A program made the translations under genes and the position numbers. Shown here one piece after another: positions 26,769 through 35,245 of a DNA stretch of 53,350 nt (position 1 is its first letter; each line of letters begins with the position of its first letter). Where the stretch lies: the NCBI GenBank assembly GCA_964555585.1, contig CAZKSN010000007.1:1-53350 (forward strand), in the 5' to 3' direction. The notes beneath the pieces are model-generated. The model was not told where the DNA came from and ran no database searches. It was given only the letters and a program-made list of their open reading frames with translations. The DNA is from CAZKSN01 sp964555585. GTDB lineage: Bacteria; Bacillota_I; Bacilli_A; RF39; UBA660.

Positions 26769-27191
26769 CTATTTGTTTTTGTAATTCCATATTCCTAATT
26801 GACCTTTTGCTTCAATTGGCTTTTCTAAAACTTTAATATCTTCTAACATCCAGGCATATCTACCTACTTCATAGCTTCCACAGATAAGTTCTTTTTTATT
26901 TTTCTTTATTTCTTTTATCAATTCTCTATCCATAAATTTACAATCAGTCAAATTGCATTCAGCAATTATACAGCCATAATTGAAGTTTCTATCTTTTAAT
27001 AAATTTATCTGTTCCTTTTCTTCTATTTCTTCTTTTCTTGACAATTTCTTTTTACTTGCATGTATATACAGCTTCCCGCGATAATTGGTTTTCCAGCTTC
27101 TTGTTTCAATCTTTTTTATATTTTCCTTTATTAAACTTGCAAATGGTTCTTTAAGGCTTAATACCTTTATTTTTTTATTCATATCTGTCAT
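26769..27191 (-). CDS. ASCH-domain protein
   Basis: A 140-residue ASCH (PUA-like) domain protein: VLSLKEPFASLIKENIKKIETRSWKTNYRGKLYIHASKK is the family core, followed by GCIIAECNLTDC and a C-terminal KGQLGIWNY. Some ASCH proteins bind RNA and a few are N4-acetylcytidine amidohydrolases; which applies here is unknown. It overlaps the end of the Ppx/GppA-like gene by 17 bp, so the two are co-translated. Confidence 0.85.
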   Translation of the reverse strand: MTDMNKKIKVLSLKEPFASLIKENIKKIETRSWKTNYRGKLYIHASKKKLSRKEEIEEKEQINLLKDRNFNYGCIIAECNLTDCKFMDRELIKEIKKNKKELICGSYEVGRYAWMLEDIKVLEKPIEAKGQLGIWNYKNK

Positions 27192-28074
27192 TGATTACTC
27201 CATTTATTAAATTTAAATCTGAAGGAATAATATACTTTATTTTTGCTTTTTCAAATATTGCCTGTGAAAGAACTGCTCCTGCCCTTGCTCCATCCATCCA
27301 TTTTGGATTCTGCGGCATTAGATTATACAACTCTTGTAAAGAAATTTTAAAAAAAACTTTATTATTTCCTTTAACAAAATCGTTAAAACTGACTTTATAG
27401 TTATGAATTTTATCATTAAATATATTATTGGGTTTTAAGTTGTAGCCTGTTAACTTTTCAAATCTTTCTTCTCCTCCGGTAAAAATAGCACAGACATAAT
27501 CTTCTTCAAAATCAAATGATTTTATTTTATCCAATACAAAATCAACCATATCTTCAATTTTCACTGAAGAATATACATCATTAGAATTTGGAAATTCATT
27601 CAGTAGTTCAGCCACTCCAATTTTTAAATTCTTTCTATCAATTATTCTATTATTTTCAAAGGTAACAATTTCAGTGGTTTTTCCACCCATATTTATTATC
27701 ATTACTTTTTTATTTTGATAATCATTTTCCATTGCCTTTCCCAGATAATAATTTTCTATTCCATGACTAATGATTTCTAAATGAAGATCAAATTTTAAAT
27801 TGAAATCCTTTATTAATTCTCTTTTTAAATCATGACTTAAATTTCTGAATATTCCGGTAGAGTATATATAAGTGTTATAATATTCTAAATTATATTTATT
27901 TTTTATTTCCTTAAAATAACTGAATAATTCTTTCTTATTCACTTCACTTATTCCTTTTTCAATTGTAAAATCATTTTTAAAATAAATGGAATGCTCTTCA
28001 ATTAATTCTAAAGTATTGTCATAGCTGTAAACTTTTATGGTGGAAGAACCCAGATCTATATAATATTCTTTCAT
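27175..28074 (-). CDS. Ppx/GppA-like ASKHA-fold phosphatase
   Basis: A 299-residue protein of the Ppx/GppA-related actin-fold group. Phosphate loop 1 is YIDLGSSTIKVY, loop 2 is MIINMGGKTTEIV, and the C-terminal region MDGARAGAVLSQAIFEKAKIKYIIPSDLNLINGVI resembles the end of exopolyphosphatase domains. Family enzymes cleave polyphosphate or pppGpp; the glutamate usually needed is not obvious in this divergent member. It sits between an ASCH gene and the DUF2099 gene. Confidence 0.75.
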   Translation of the reverse strand: MKEYYIDLGSSTIKVYSYDNTLELIEEHSIYFKNDFTIEKGISEVNKKELFSYFKEIKNKYNLEYYNTYIYSTGIFRNLSHDLKRELIKDFNLKFDLHLEIISHGIENYYLGKAMENDYQNKKVMIINMGGKTTEIVTFENNRIIDRKNLKIGVAELLNEFPNSNDVYSSVKIEDMVDFVLDKIKSFDFEEDYVCAIFTGGEERFEKLTGYNLKPNNIFNDKIHNYKVSFNDFVKGNNKVFFKISLQELYNLMPQNPKWMDGARAGAVLSQAIFEKAKIKYIIPSDLNLINGVINDRYE

Positions 28075-28126
28075 AACTGCACCTCATAAATTAATTCTAA
28101 AGCTTATCTTAATTAATTTCAATAAA

Positions 28127-28148
28127 AAAGAAATATTAATATTTCTTT
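28127..28148 (-). terminator. Terminator after the DUF2099 gene
   Basis: An 11-bp perfect palindrome pair, AAAGAAATATT/AATATTTCTTT, directly at the stop codon, with a T-run on the minus strand. Confidence 0.75.
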
Positions 28149-29886
28149 TAAATACATGGATGAGGACAATCAGAACATTTTTTCATATTTTTTTTAATCA
28201 ATTTCACTATTCCTGAATTTCCATTTATAAAAACCGATTTATCTTCCGTACAAGTCAATTCTACATTTTCATAATCAATTTTATTATTCATTTTTAATAA
28301 ATGATTTTTTATTATTTCCCAACCCTGTTTTGTCATAATATGAACAGGAATTTTTACTCCGACTTGCGCGATTGAATAAGGTTCTATATGTTTTTTAACT
28401 TGTAATGAGGCACAGGACCAAATCACATCAGCATAATCTCTCATTATCAAAGCAGTTTTTTCATCAATTCCGGTTGAACATAAACCGAATTTATATATAA
28501 TGATATCATTTTCCTCTTCTAATTTTTTTAATTCTTCATGTAAATAGTTATCTGAGGCTGCTACAGAAACTGCAATTTTCTTATATCCTAATTCCATTGC
28601 NNNNNNNNNNCTTTCTTTACTCCTTCAAGTTGATTTATCTCAGCAGTATATGGAAATACTGGAATAATTTTTGAATCAACTGCAGTTTTCATTAATTTTT
28701 CTGATGGACTGGTATAAAACAATCCAGTCATTCTTTTTACTGCACCCTGTGTATTACTACTGTTGGTAGTTATTATTGTTCCGAGATTATTTGAAACAAT
28801 TACAGCCGCATCCAACAAACCATTTTCAAAAGCAGATGAAATTGTTTCAGAGGCTCCAAACAACACATTTGATTCACAAGAATTTAAAGCTCTGTTTGTA
28901 TCAAAATAACCTCCTTTTATGACAACTTCATTAATTAATTTACACATCATTTGCTCTTGCAATTCATTATTTTCTACATCTAAAGTCTTTAAAAGTTCAG
29001 TAGCATATTCTCCCCCTACTTCTTTTAACAGCTTTATCATAAGCGGGCAATATTTTATTGGAATTGCAGTTGCTTTAATTGCTTTCATTTCAGTTTTATT
29101 TCCAACTATTAATATATAACTTCCAAACATTCTTGTTATATGTATTTGATTATTTTCATAAAAATCTCTAATATTTTTTAATATCATATTGTTTAAATTG
29201 CTGGAGTAACTGTAAAATGTTAATTCATTATCTGCATATTTTGAATTTAAAATTGATTTATCCACAATACTATCTAATATATATTTTTCAATTTTATTAT
29301 AATAATCCTTAAAATAATTCTTTTCTGCTTCATTCAAATCAAAATATTTTTCAATTGGTATATTTTTTAGTCTATATTTATATTTATATATTTTGTTTTC
29401 ATTAAAATATAATTCATTTATCTGGTATTCTAAATTATTTATATTTAATCCATTTTCTATTTCTTTCAATTCTACTGTCTTTTCATCTATTATAAGAGTA
29501 TCAACAGTTTCTTTATTTTTATAAAAATTTTCAACTTCTCTTTTTAAATATTTTTTACAATTTAAAAAATTATCATATTCATAGGATTTTGTTTGGTTAT
29601 AAATTTCTTCAGCTTTATACATATAATTTGGATAATTATATCCTAATAGTGTTAAATAATCTTCAATAATACCTATTCTTGTATCATAAGAGGGCACTAA
29701 TATTACATATTTTGCCTCTTCATTTGAATATCCTAATTTTTTTAATACATTTGAGGCATCAGTCCATCCAAATCTTTCAAATTTTATTTTTTGTGCCTCT
29801 TCAATATTTTCAGTATATTGATTATTTTCTTTAATATATCCTTTTTTTGTTTTAATTGTATATACTAATCCTGCATGACTTGCCAT
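28148..29886 (-). CDS. DUF2099 (methanogenesis marker 8-like) protein, interrupted by an assembly gap
   Basis: One gene broken by 10 unknown bases (28601-28610). From about residue 255 it matches DUF2099: IKYCPLM, VLFGASETISSAFENGLLDAAVIVSNNLGTIITTN, GAVKRMTGLFYTSP, EINQLEGVKK, then after the gap MELGYKKIAVSVA and IWSCASLQVKKHI. It ends in a Cys cluster, KKCSDCPHPCI. This family is known best as methanogenesis marker 8, of unclear function. The first ~240 residues are extra and unrecognised. The flanks rejoin perfectly (GVKKAMELGY) if the gap is removed, so the gene is probably intact. It diverges from a LysR regulator that may control it. Confidence 0.72.
28601..28610. other. Assembly gap (10 N)
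   Basis: A run of N inside the DUF2099 gene. The bases on both sides (AAAG and GCAATG) would give a continuous family-like reading with little or no missing sequence, so the apparent frameshift is very likely artificial. Confidence 0.9.
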
Positions 29887-29977
29887 ATAAATTCCTTCTT
29901 TCTAATTGTATTATAAAATAAAATATGATATAAATATAATATATATTATTTATATTAAATATAAGGAGATTTTATAT

Positions 29978-30859
29978 ATGAATTTTAATTTAGATCTGTT
30001 TAGAGTGTTTTATATCGTAGCCAGCAATGGAAGTATTTCAAAAGCGGCTGAAAGACTTTACATATCACAACCTGCAGTTACTTTTCAAATAAAAAATTTA
30101 GAGGAGCAATTAGGTATTGGATTATTCATTAGAACTAAACATGGAGTAATATTAACAGAAGAAGGCAAGGTATTGTATGAGTATGTAAAAATTGGAATAG
30201 AAAGCTTCATTAATGGAATAAATACGTTAACTAATCTTAAGAATCTAGATAATGGAATATTAAGAATTGGAGCTTCTACAACAGTAAGCAGACATGTGCT
30301 TATTCCTTATCTGGAAACATTTCATGAAAATTATCCGAATATAGACATACAAATTGTAAATAATTTAACTAATAATTTGTTAAAAGACTTAAGAAATGGA
30401 AATTTAGATATATTAATATTAAATTTACCGATGGAGGAACAGAAAGATTTAAAAATAATACCAGTGACTGATGTACAAGATATTTTTGTTGGAAATATAA
30501 AATATTATAAAAAAACAAAAGGAAAAATAAAACTAGAAGATTTAAATAATTATCCTTTGTTATTTCAAAAATCTCCTTCAAACACAAGAAACTTTTTAGA
30601 TAACTTTTTAAAGAACAATAATGTTAAACTGAATCCAAAATTAGAAGTTGTAAGCTACAATCTTATTATGGATTTGGTAAAGGCAGGCTTTGGAATTGGA
30701 TATGCCACAAAAGAATTTATAAAAAATGAACTTAAAGATAAAACCTTGTTTGAAATAGAAATTTACCCTAAGGTACCAAAAAGATTTATTGGAATAGTTA
30801 TAATGAACAAAAGCATCCCAAATTACAGTGTAAAAAAACTGATAGACTTAATGAACTAA
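29978..30859 (+). CDS. LysR-family transcriptional regulator
   Basis: A 293-residue LysR regulator. The N-terminal winged helix reads LFRVFYIVASNGSISKAAERLYISQPAVTFQIKNLEEQLGIGLF, followed by the effector-binding domain (GILRIGASTTVSRHVLIPYLETFHENYPNI). The ATG at 29978 is chosen because AAGGAGA precedes it; earlier in-frame codons lie in AT-rich promoter sequence. It is divergent from the DUF2099 gene, the usual LysR target arrangement; the 91-bp AT-rich intergenic region should hold the operator. The effector is unknown. Confidence 0.92.
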   Translation: MNFNLDLFRVFYIVASNGSISKAAERLYISQPAVTFQIKNLEEQLGIGLFIRTKHGVILTEEGKVLYEYVKIGIESFINGINTLTNLKNLDNGILRIGASTTVSRHVLIPYLETFHENYPNIDIQIVNNLTNNLLKDLRNGNLDILILNLPMEEQKDLKIIPVTDVQDIFVGNIKYYKKTKGKIKLEDLNNYPLLFQKSPSNTRNFLDNFLKNNNVKLNPKLEVVSYNLIMDLVKAGFGIGYATKEFIKNELKDKTLFEIEIYPKVPKRFIGIVIMNKSIPNYSVKKLIDLMN

Positions 30860-30902
30860 CAGTTTTTTTGTTTTAAAATATAGATTAAAATTACTCTTGC
30901 AC

Positions 30903-31691
30903 TTACATATTTTTCATTTTTTTGTTTACAAATCTAATTGCTGCTTTAGCATTTATTTTATATAAGAAATTCATAACTTTAGAATCTGATCCAACAAATA
31001 ATTGAAATTTATTTCTTTCCATTCCATTTATAATCGCTTCCGCCGCCTTTTTAGCAGATAGCATTCTGTAAGTTCCACTACTTTCATCAGTTTTCGTACT
31101 TACATTTGAATTACTGGCAATATTCGTATTAACTGCACCAGGAAAAACTACAGTAACTTTCACATTAGAATCTAACAGTTCTGAATATAATCCTTCTGTA
31201 AATAATTTTAAAGCTGCTTTTGAAGCTCCATATACAGTTTGACCGGGAAAAGGAAAAAATCCTCCCATACTTGACACATTTACAATATGCGCTGCTTGTC
31301 TTTTCAACAGTTCAGGCAAGATTAATCTTGTTAATCTTAAAGGACCGTAAAAATTCACATTCATTATTTTATCTATTATATCTGACTCAAGCTTGTCCAC
31401 TTTTACAAAAGGCTGAATTATACCGGCATTATTTATCAATCCATCAATAGATTCATTTTCTTTTAAAATTTCTCCAACAAAATCATTAACTGATTTTTCA
31501 TTTGAAATATCAACAACATAAGTGGACAATTTTTCATTATTATTGATTTCAGCTTTTAATTTATCCAAGTTTTCTTTATTGATATCCAATCCAATTACTG
31601 TTGCTCCCTTAGACAATAGCTGAACTGTCAGTTCTTTTCCAATTCCGCTGCCTGCTCCAGTCAGGATTATTTTTTTACCTTTAACTTTCAT
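30903..31691 (-). CDS. Short-chain dehydrogenase/reductase
   Basis: A classical SDR of about 262 residues: cofactor motif TGAGSGIG, LDINKE (acidic residue after beta-2 points to NAD rather than NADP), INNAG, VSSMGG and the catalytic YGASK. The probable start is the ATG at 31689-31691, with GGTG before it. The substrate cannot be predicted; the C-terminal region with a hydrophobic, basic end resembles SDRs acting on lipids or retinol-like compounds. Confidence 0.88.
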   Translation of the reverse strand: MKVKGKKIILTGAGSGIGKELTVQLLSKGATVIGLDINKENLDKLKAEINNNEKLSTYVVDISNEKSVNDFVGEILKENESIDGLINNAGIIQPFVKVDKLESDIIDKIMNVNFYGPLRLTRLILPELLKRQAAHIVNVSSMGGFFPFPGQTVYGASKAALKLFTEGLYSELLDSNVKVTVVFPGAVNTNIASNSNVSTKTDESSGTYRMLSAKKAAEAIINGMERNKFQLFVGSDSKVMNFLYKINAKAAIRFVNKKMKNM

Positions 31692-31759
31692 ATGCATCAC
31701 CGGTTTTATTATACCATTGAACAATTGAATATTTAAAACTGTTTAGATATCACTTTACA

Positions 31760-32275
31760 TTATTCTAAAACATAACTTCCTGAAATACTTGTAGGTTTCT
31801 TTGTCATTATCACAACGGATGGATCAATTTTCTTTATTTTATTAGAAAGATTAAACTGATTTTTTCTTTTACACATAATCATTAATAATTTTCTTGGTTT
31901 ATCTTCATATCCTCTGGCTTTTACTGTTGTAAAACCATATCCATTTGCCTTTAAATAATCTATAATTTTATCTTCCTTTTCTTCCTCTATAATAATATAT
32001 AAGAGAATATTTCCAATTGCAATTTTTCCTTCCACAAGAGAACCTAAATACATACCAATTGCCTGACCCAAAGCATATGCAATTAATTTGTAGGGATCAT
32101 TTGCAAAATCTAACAATACAATACTTGTGGCATATACCCAGAAAAGAGCTGTTATGGCAGTCAATAAGGCTGATAAATGCTTATATCCGGCAGTATATAT
32201 TATTACTCTATAGGCAGTCAATAGATTTTCAATTAGCTTGATTAAAAAAATTATAATATAAATTCCAAAAATCAT
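31760..32275 (-). CDS. UPF0316 (DUF5698/DUF2179) membrane protein, copy 1
   Basis: A 171-residue protein with an N-terminal DUF5698 membrane part (three hydrophobic segments; YKHLSALLTAITALFWVYA and ALGQAIGMYLGSLVEGKIAIG are family features) and a soluble DUF2179 domain (LKANGYGFTTVKARGYE...RKLLMIMCKRK). DUF2179 domains occur also in YitT-type proteins; function is unknown, with nucleotide sensing suspected. It is the last of three tandem paralogues in one operon, 9 bp after the next. Confidence 0.85.
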   Translation of the reverse strand: MIFGIYIIIFLIKLIENLLTAYRVIIYTAGYKHLSALLTAITALFWVYATSIVLLDFANDPYKLIAYALGQAIGMYLGSLVEGKIAIGNILLYIIIEEEKEDKIIDYLKANGYGFTTVKARGYEDKPRKLLMIMCKRKNQFNLSNKIKKIDPSVVIMTKKPTSISGSYVLE

Positions 32276-32284
32276 ATTTCCTCC

Positions 32285-32785
32285 TTAATAAATATATCCA
32301 CCGATCGGTGTATTAGCTGGATTAATAATTATTTTTGACGATTCATTAAATTCCTTAAGTATTTTTCTTATCTTTGAAACATTATTTCTTTTAGTTGCTA
32401 TTATGATTACTTTTGTTTCATCTTCACTTTCAATCACTGTAGCACCAAAATTGCTAGTTTTTAATTTCATCATTGTTTTATCTAAGAATATATCCTTAGT
32501 GATTCCGATTACAACCATATTTCTTCTTGAAAATATATTTTGAACAATCATTCCAAGATATATTCCAATTTGTCCACCCAGCAGGAATGGAAACAATATA
32601 AATAAATCATCAAATAGATTTAATACAACGATCCCAGTTCCCAAGCCCCAGGATACTACATGAAAAAATGCCATTAAAGCTACTTTTTTCTTTTCTCCGG
32701 AAGTTAAAAAGCACATTGCAAGTGAATAGAAAGCATTTTCAATTAATTTCAAGGAAAAAATTGTAAAATAAAAATTTAAATCCAT
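32285..32785 (-). CDS. UPF0316 membrane protein, copy 2
   Basis: A 166-residue paralogue of its two neighbours: membrane segments with KKVALMAFFHVVSWGLGTGIVVLNL and FLLGGQIGIYLGMIVQNIF, then the DUF2179 part (LKTSNFGATVIESEDE...KVIIIATKRN). It starts 2 bp after the end of copy 3 and is most divergent in its N-terminal helix. The three copies may form a hetero-oligomer. Confidence 0.82.
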   Translation of the reverse strand: MDLNFYFTIFSLKLIENAFYSLAMCFLTSGEKKKVALMAFFHVVSWGLGTGIVVLNLFDDLFILFPFLLGGQIGIYLGMIVQNIFSRRNMVVIGITKDIFLDKTMMKLKTSNFGATVIESEDETKVIIIATKRNNVSKIRKILKEFNESSKIIINPANTPIGGYIY

Positions 32786-32787
32786 TT

Positions 32788-33285
32788 TTAATCAATAGCC
32801 TCCTCTACACTTTCATTAATAATAAAATTAGAATCATCATTAGACTTAATTACACTTAATAGTAAACCCTGTTTTTTTCTTGGAACGGCTATCATTACAA
32901 CTTTTTTATTGGATTGGATGCCTTCTGCGGAAAAGGATGTGACTTTAAATCCATTATTATTTAACTGATTAAGTAATTCTTTATTTCCTTCATTAACAAT
33001 TACAGTAGTTAACACTTGTCCTGATTTAAAGGAATTATATAAAAATGTTCCTATGTAATTGCCCACAACCAAACCTAATACAAAAGGAAATACTATTATG
33101 GGATCAGAAGTTATATTATCTACTACTAAAGCAACAGAAATCAGCCAAAACAGAGACGCAAAAATATTTACAACAGATACACCCAATTTATTACCTTCCT
33201 TTAACAGAATTAATCTATAATTTGATAAGGTTCCATCTAATGCCTTTACAACAAAAACAATTAAATAAATCATAATATTTTGCAT
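32788..33285 (-). CDS. UPF0316 membrane protein, copy 3 (first in operon)
   Basis: A 165-residue paralogue: GNKLGVSVVNIFASLFWLISVALVVDNI and FVLGLVVGNYIGTFLYNSF in the membrane half, LNNNGFKVTSFSAEGIQSNKKVVMIAVPRKK in the DUF2179 half. It is promoter-proximal in the three-gene set, with a good ribosome binding site (GGAGGT) before its ATG. Confidence 0.82.
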   Translation of the reverse strand: MQNIMIYLIVFVVKALDGTLSNYRLILLKEGNKLGVSVVNIFASLFWLISVALVVDNITSDPIIVFPFVLGLVVGNYIGTFLYNSFKSGQVLTTVIVNEGNKELLNQLNNNGFKVTSFSAEGIQSNKKVVMIAVPRKKQGLLLSVIKSNDDSNFIINESVEEAID

Positions 33286-33356
33286 AATACCTCCATAAAT
33301 TTTATTTAATTATCATTCTCTAACATATCAATTATACTATAAAAAATAAAAAAAAC

Positions 33357-33375
33357 GAACTATTAATAATAGTCC
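33357..33375 (-). terminator. Terminator overlapping the end of the 172-residue ORF
   Basis: Inverted repeat GGACTATTA/TAATAGTTC followed on the minus strand by G and a run of T. The stop codon lies within the stem. Confidence 0.8.
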
Positions 33376-33881
33376 GCTATTCTTTTTCTTGAAAAATTAC
33401 CTTCGCTTCTCATATAAGCTTTAATTTTTTCCAAATTTTGAATATCTTCAGGTAGCTTTCTTAAAAATTTATTTTTTATAGCTTCAGTTTCATCATATGT
33501 ATTTCCTAATCCTGAAAAAACTGTTGCTAGTGCAATTAAATTTCTTTGCTCTTCATTGTCAGCATCCAAGTTAACTCCATTTTTTCTTAATTCTTTATTC
33601 TGTAAAGTAAAATTATTTCTTGCAAAAGAATAAAAATAAGTTAAAAAATCTGTGGCATTTAAATTTTTAAAAGACATTACAAAATCTACAAAATTTAAAG
33701 CAAATTCCTCATTAATTTTTCTTAATTCTTCAAAAATAATATTGAGAGATGGCTTACCAAAATTAAAATCTCCAAGCAGTGCCCCTCTTCCACTGTAATA
33801 TGCAGGTCTATCACTCATGTTTGCTGTACGTACTATTCTTATTGCTAAAGCATAGTTATCCTTACTAATATTTTTTTCCAT
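33363..33881 (-). CDS. Uncharacterised soluble protein
   Basis: I do not recognise this 172-residue protein. It has no membrane segment or signal peptide. A motif-like stretch near the start, RIVRTANMSDRPAYYSGRGALLGDFNFG, has several residues typical of conserved active or binding sites (Arg, Tyr, Gly), and the rest is predicted helical. It has its own ribosome binding site (AAGGAGA) and terminator and stands alone between the UPF0316 operon and the HD-hydrolase gene. Confidence 0.65.
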   Translation of the reverse strand: MEKNISKDNYALAIRIVRTANMSDRPAYYSGRGALLGDFNFGKPSLNIIFEELRKINEEFALNFVDFVMSFKNLNATDFLTYFYSFARNNFTLQNKELRKNGVNLDADNEEQRNLIALATVFSGLGNTYDETEAIKNKFLRKLPEDIQNLEKIKAYMRSEGNFSRKRIADYY

Positions 33882-33926
33882 AATAATCTCCTTAGTGAAT
33901 TATTATAACATTAAGTTAAATATAGT

Positions 33927-34577
33927 TCAATCTATTTCTTTAGTATCAGTATTTTTAACATAATCTAATATTTTCTCAAATATAGTATCCTTATATCTGT
34001 ATCTATCATATTCAATAAAAATATCCGCAATTGTTTCTGCTCTAGCTGAAACCAATTTATTTATCTCTTTTTTACATAGCAATTCCTTTAATTCCGGATT
34101 ATCAATATCTGTATAACCATTATCTTCATATACTTTAAACTGTATATCATTTTGAAGTTTATCACATAAATGAACAAAGATACTTTCTTTGGTTTTTCTT
34201 TCATTAAATTCAGCTATCAGTTTTGTATATTCAGCTTTTTTTAACATATCTCCAAAAACATATTCTACAGCTTTTCTTCCTTCTTTTAATTTTTTCTTTT
34301 CACTAACATTGTCAAAAATTGTTATGTCTCCTATGACTATTTCTTCTATTTCATGTAAAGCTATCATCATTACAGCTTTATTAATGTTGATTTTAGTTTC
34401 TGGAAATTCACTGTCTATAGCTATGGCAAGCATAATTGTTTGAATAATATGTTCATTAACGCTTTCTAATCTTTCTTTAGATATTTTCCAGGTGATCTGA
34501 CCTTGTCTGATTAAATCATTCAATCTTGAAGTTAATAAATAAAATCTCATTATATTTTTAATTCTATTATTTTTCAT
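33927..34577 (-). CDS. HD-domain hydrolase (YfbR-like)
   Basis: A 216-residue protein with the layout of YfbR-type 5'-nucleotidases: SRLNDLIRQGQITWKISKERLESVNEHIIQTI (first His), then MMIALHEIEEIVIGDITIFDN, then FVHLCDKLQNDIQFKVYE (Asp). The hallmark His-Asp pair is His-Glu here (ALHEIEE), a conservative change that could still hold a metal. It lies 12 bp after a membrane-protein gene and is probably co-transcribed with it. Confidence 0.8.
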   Translation of the reverse strand: MKNNRIKNIMRFYLLTSRLNDLIRQGQITWKISKERLESVNEHIIQTIMLAIAIDSEFPETKININKAVMMIALHEIEEIVIGDITIFDNVSEKKKLKEGRKAVEYVFGDMLKKAEYTKLIAEFNERKTKESIFVHLCDKLQNDIQFKVYEDNGYTDIDNPELKELLCKKEINKLVSARAETIADIFIEYDRYRYKDTIFEKILDYVKNTDTKEID

Positions 34578-34589
34578 AAGCTCTAAACC

Positions 34590-35138
34590 TTATTTTTTTC
34601 TAACATTAAATATTATTTTAGCATTATAAAGTCTATCAATATTAATTCTATTTGCTCTAAATTTTAAATTATCAAATAACAATATACTTAGAGTTTCCCA
34701 TAATGAAACCCACCCCGCTATTGATAAAATATCTGACATAATTAATCCATAATCAAGAACGTAATTTGACAAAACTAAAAACAATGCTCCTATTAAAAAG
34801 AAAACCAATGACTTATATTTATTTGCTTTTAATACTTTCTGCTTTCTGAAATATGATAATCCATAATGAGATCTTACTATGGTTAATATTTTATCCTTTT
34901 CCTCTTCAGATATTTGAGGAGTATCAAACTCCAAAACAATATTATATTTATTAGAAATATTTTCAACTCTGTTATTAATGAAACTCAATATGTCATCGGA
35001 TAACGTTAAATCATCAGCATCATATTCATTATAATAATCATCCAGTTCATTAATATAAATAGAAATAATTGCATCCTCATCTTCCACATAATTGTTTGCT
35101 ATATATTTTTCAGCATCAAATTTTTTACGTTTATGCAT
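34590..35138 (-). CDS. Uncharacterised two-helix membrane protein
   Basis: A protein of about 182 residues with a soluble, acidic N-terminal ~110 residues, two transmembrane helices near the C-terminus (KSLVFFLIGALFLVLSNYVL and MSDILSIAGWVSLWETLSILL), and a basic tail. I place the start at the ATG at 35136-35138, preceded by AGGAGATG; a possible start eight codons earlier has no better site. I know no function. It is followed by the HD-hydrolase gene. Confidence 0.65.
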   Translation of the reverse strand: MHKRKKFDAEKYIANNYVEDEDAIISIYINELDDYYNEYDADDLTLSDDILSFINNRVENISNKYNIVLEFDTPQISEEEKDKILTIVRSHYGLSYFRKQKVLKANKYKSLVFFLIGALFLVLSNYVLDYGLIMSDILSIAGWVSLWETLSILLFDNLKFRANRINIDRLYNAKIIFNVRKK

Positions 35139-35245
35139 AATTTCATCTCCTGTTTTTCCCATATATTAATTATACTCTAATTTACGGTAAAAACGAACTC
35201 TTATTGGAATTTAAGTGATACTTTTCATTTTTTTTTACATATTTA

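Noticed and set aside
28588..28610. Two separate genes, a 432-residue and a 149-residue protein
   Set aside because: Both halves belong to one DUF2099 domain and meet at an N-run; treated as one gene with an assembly gap.
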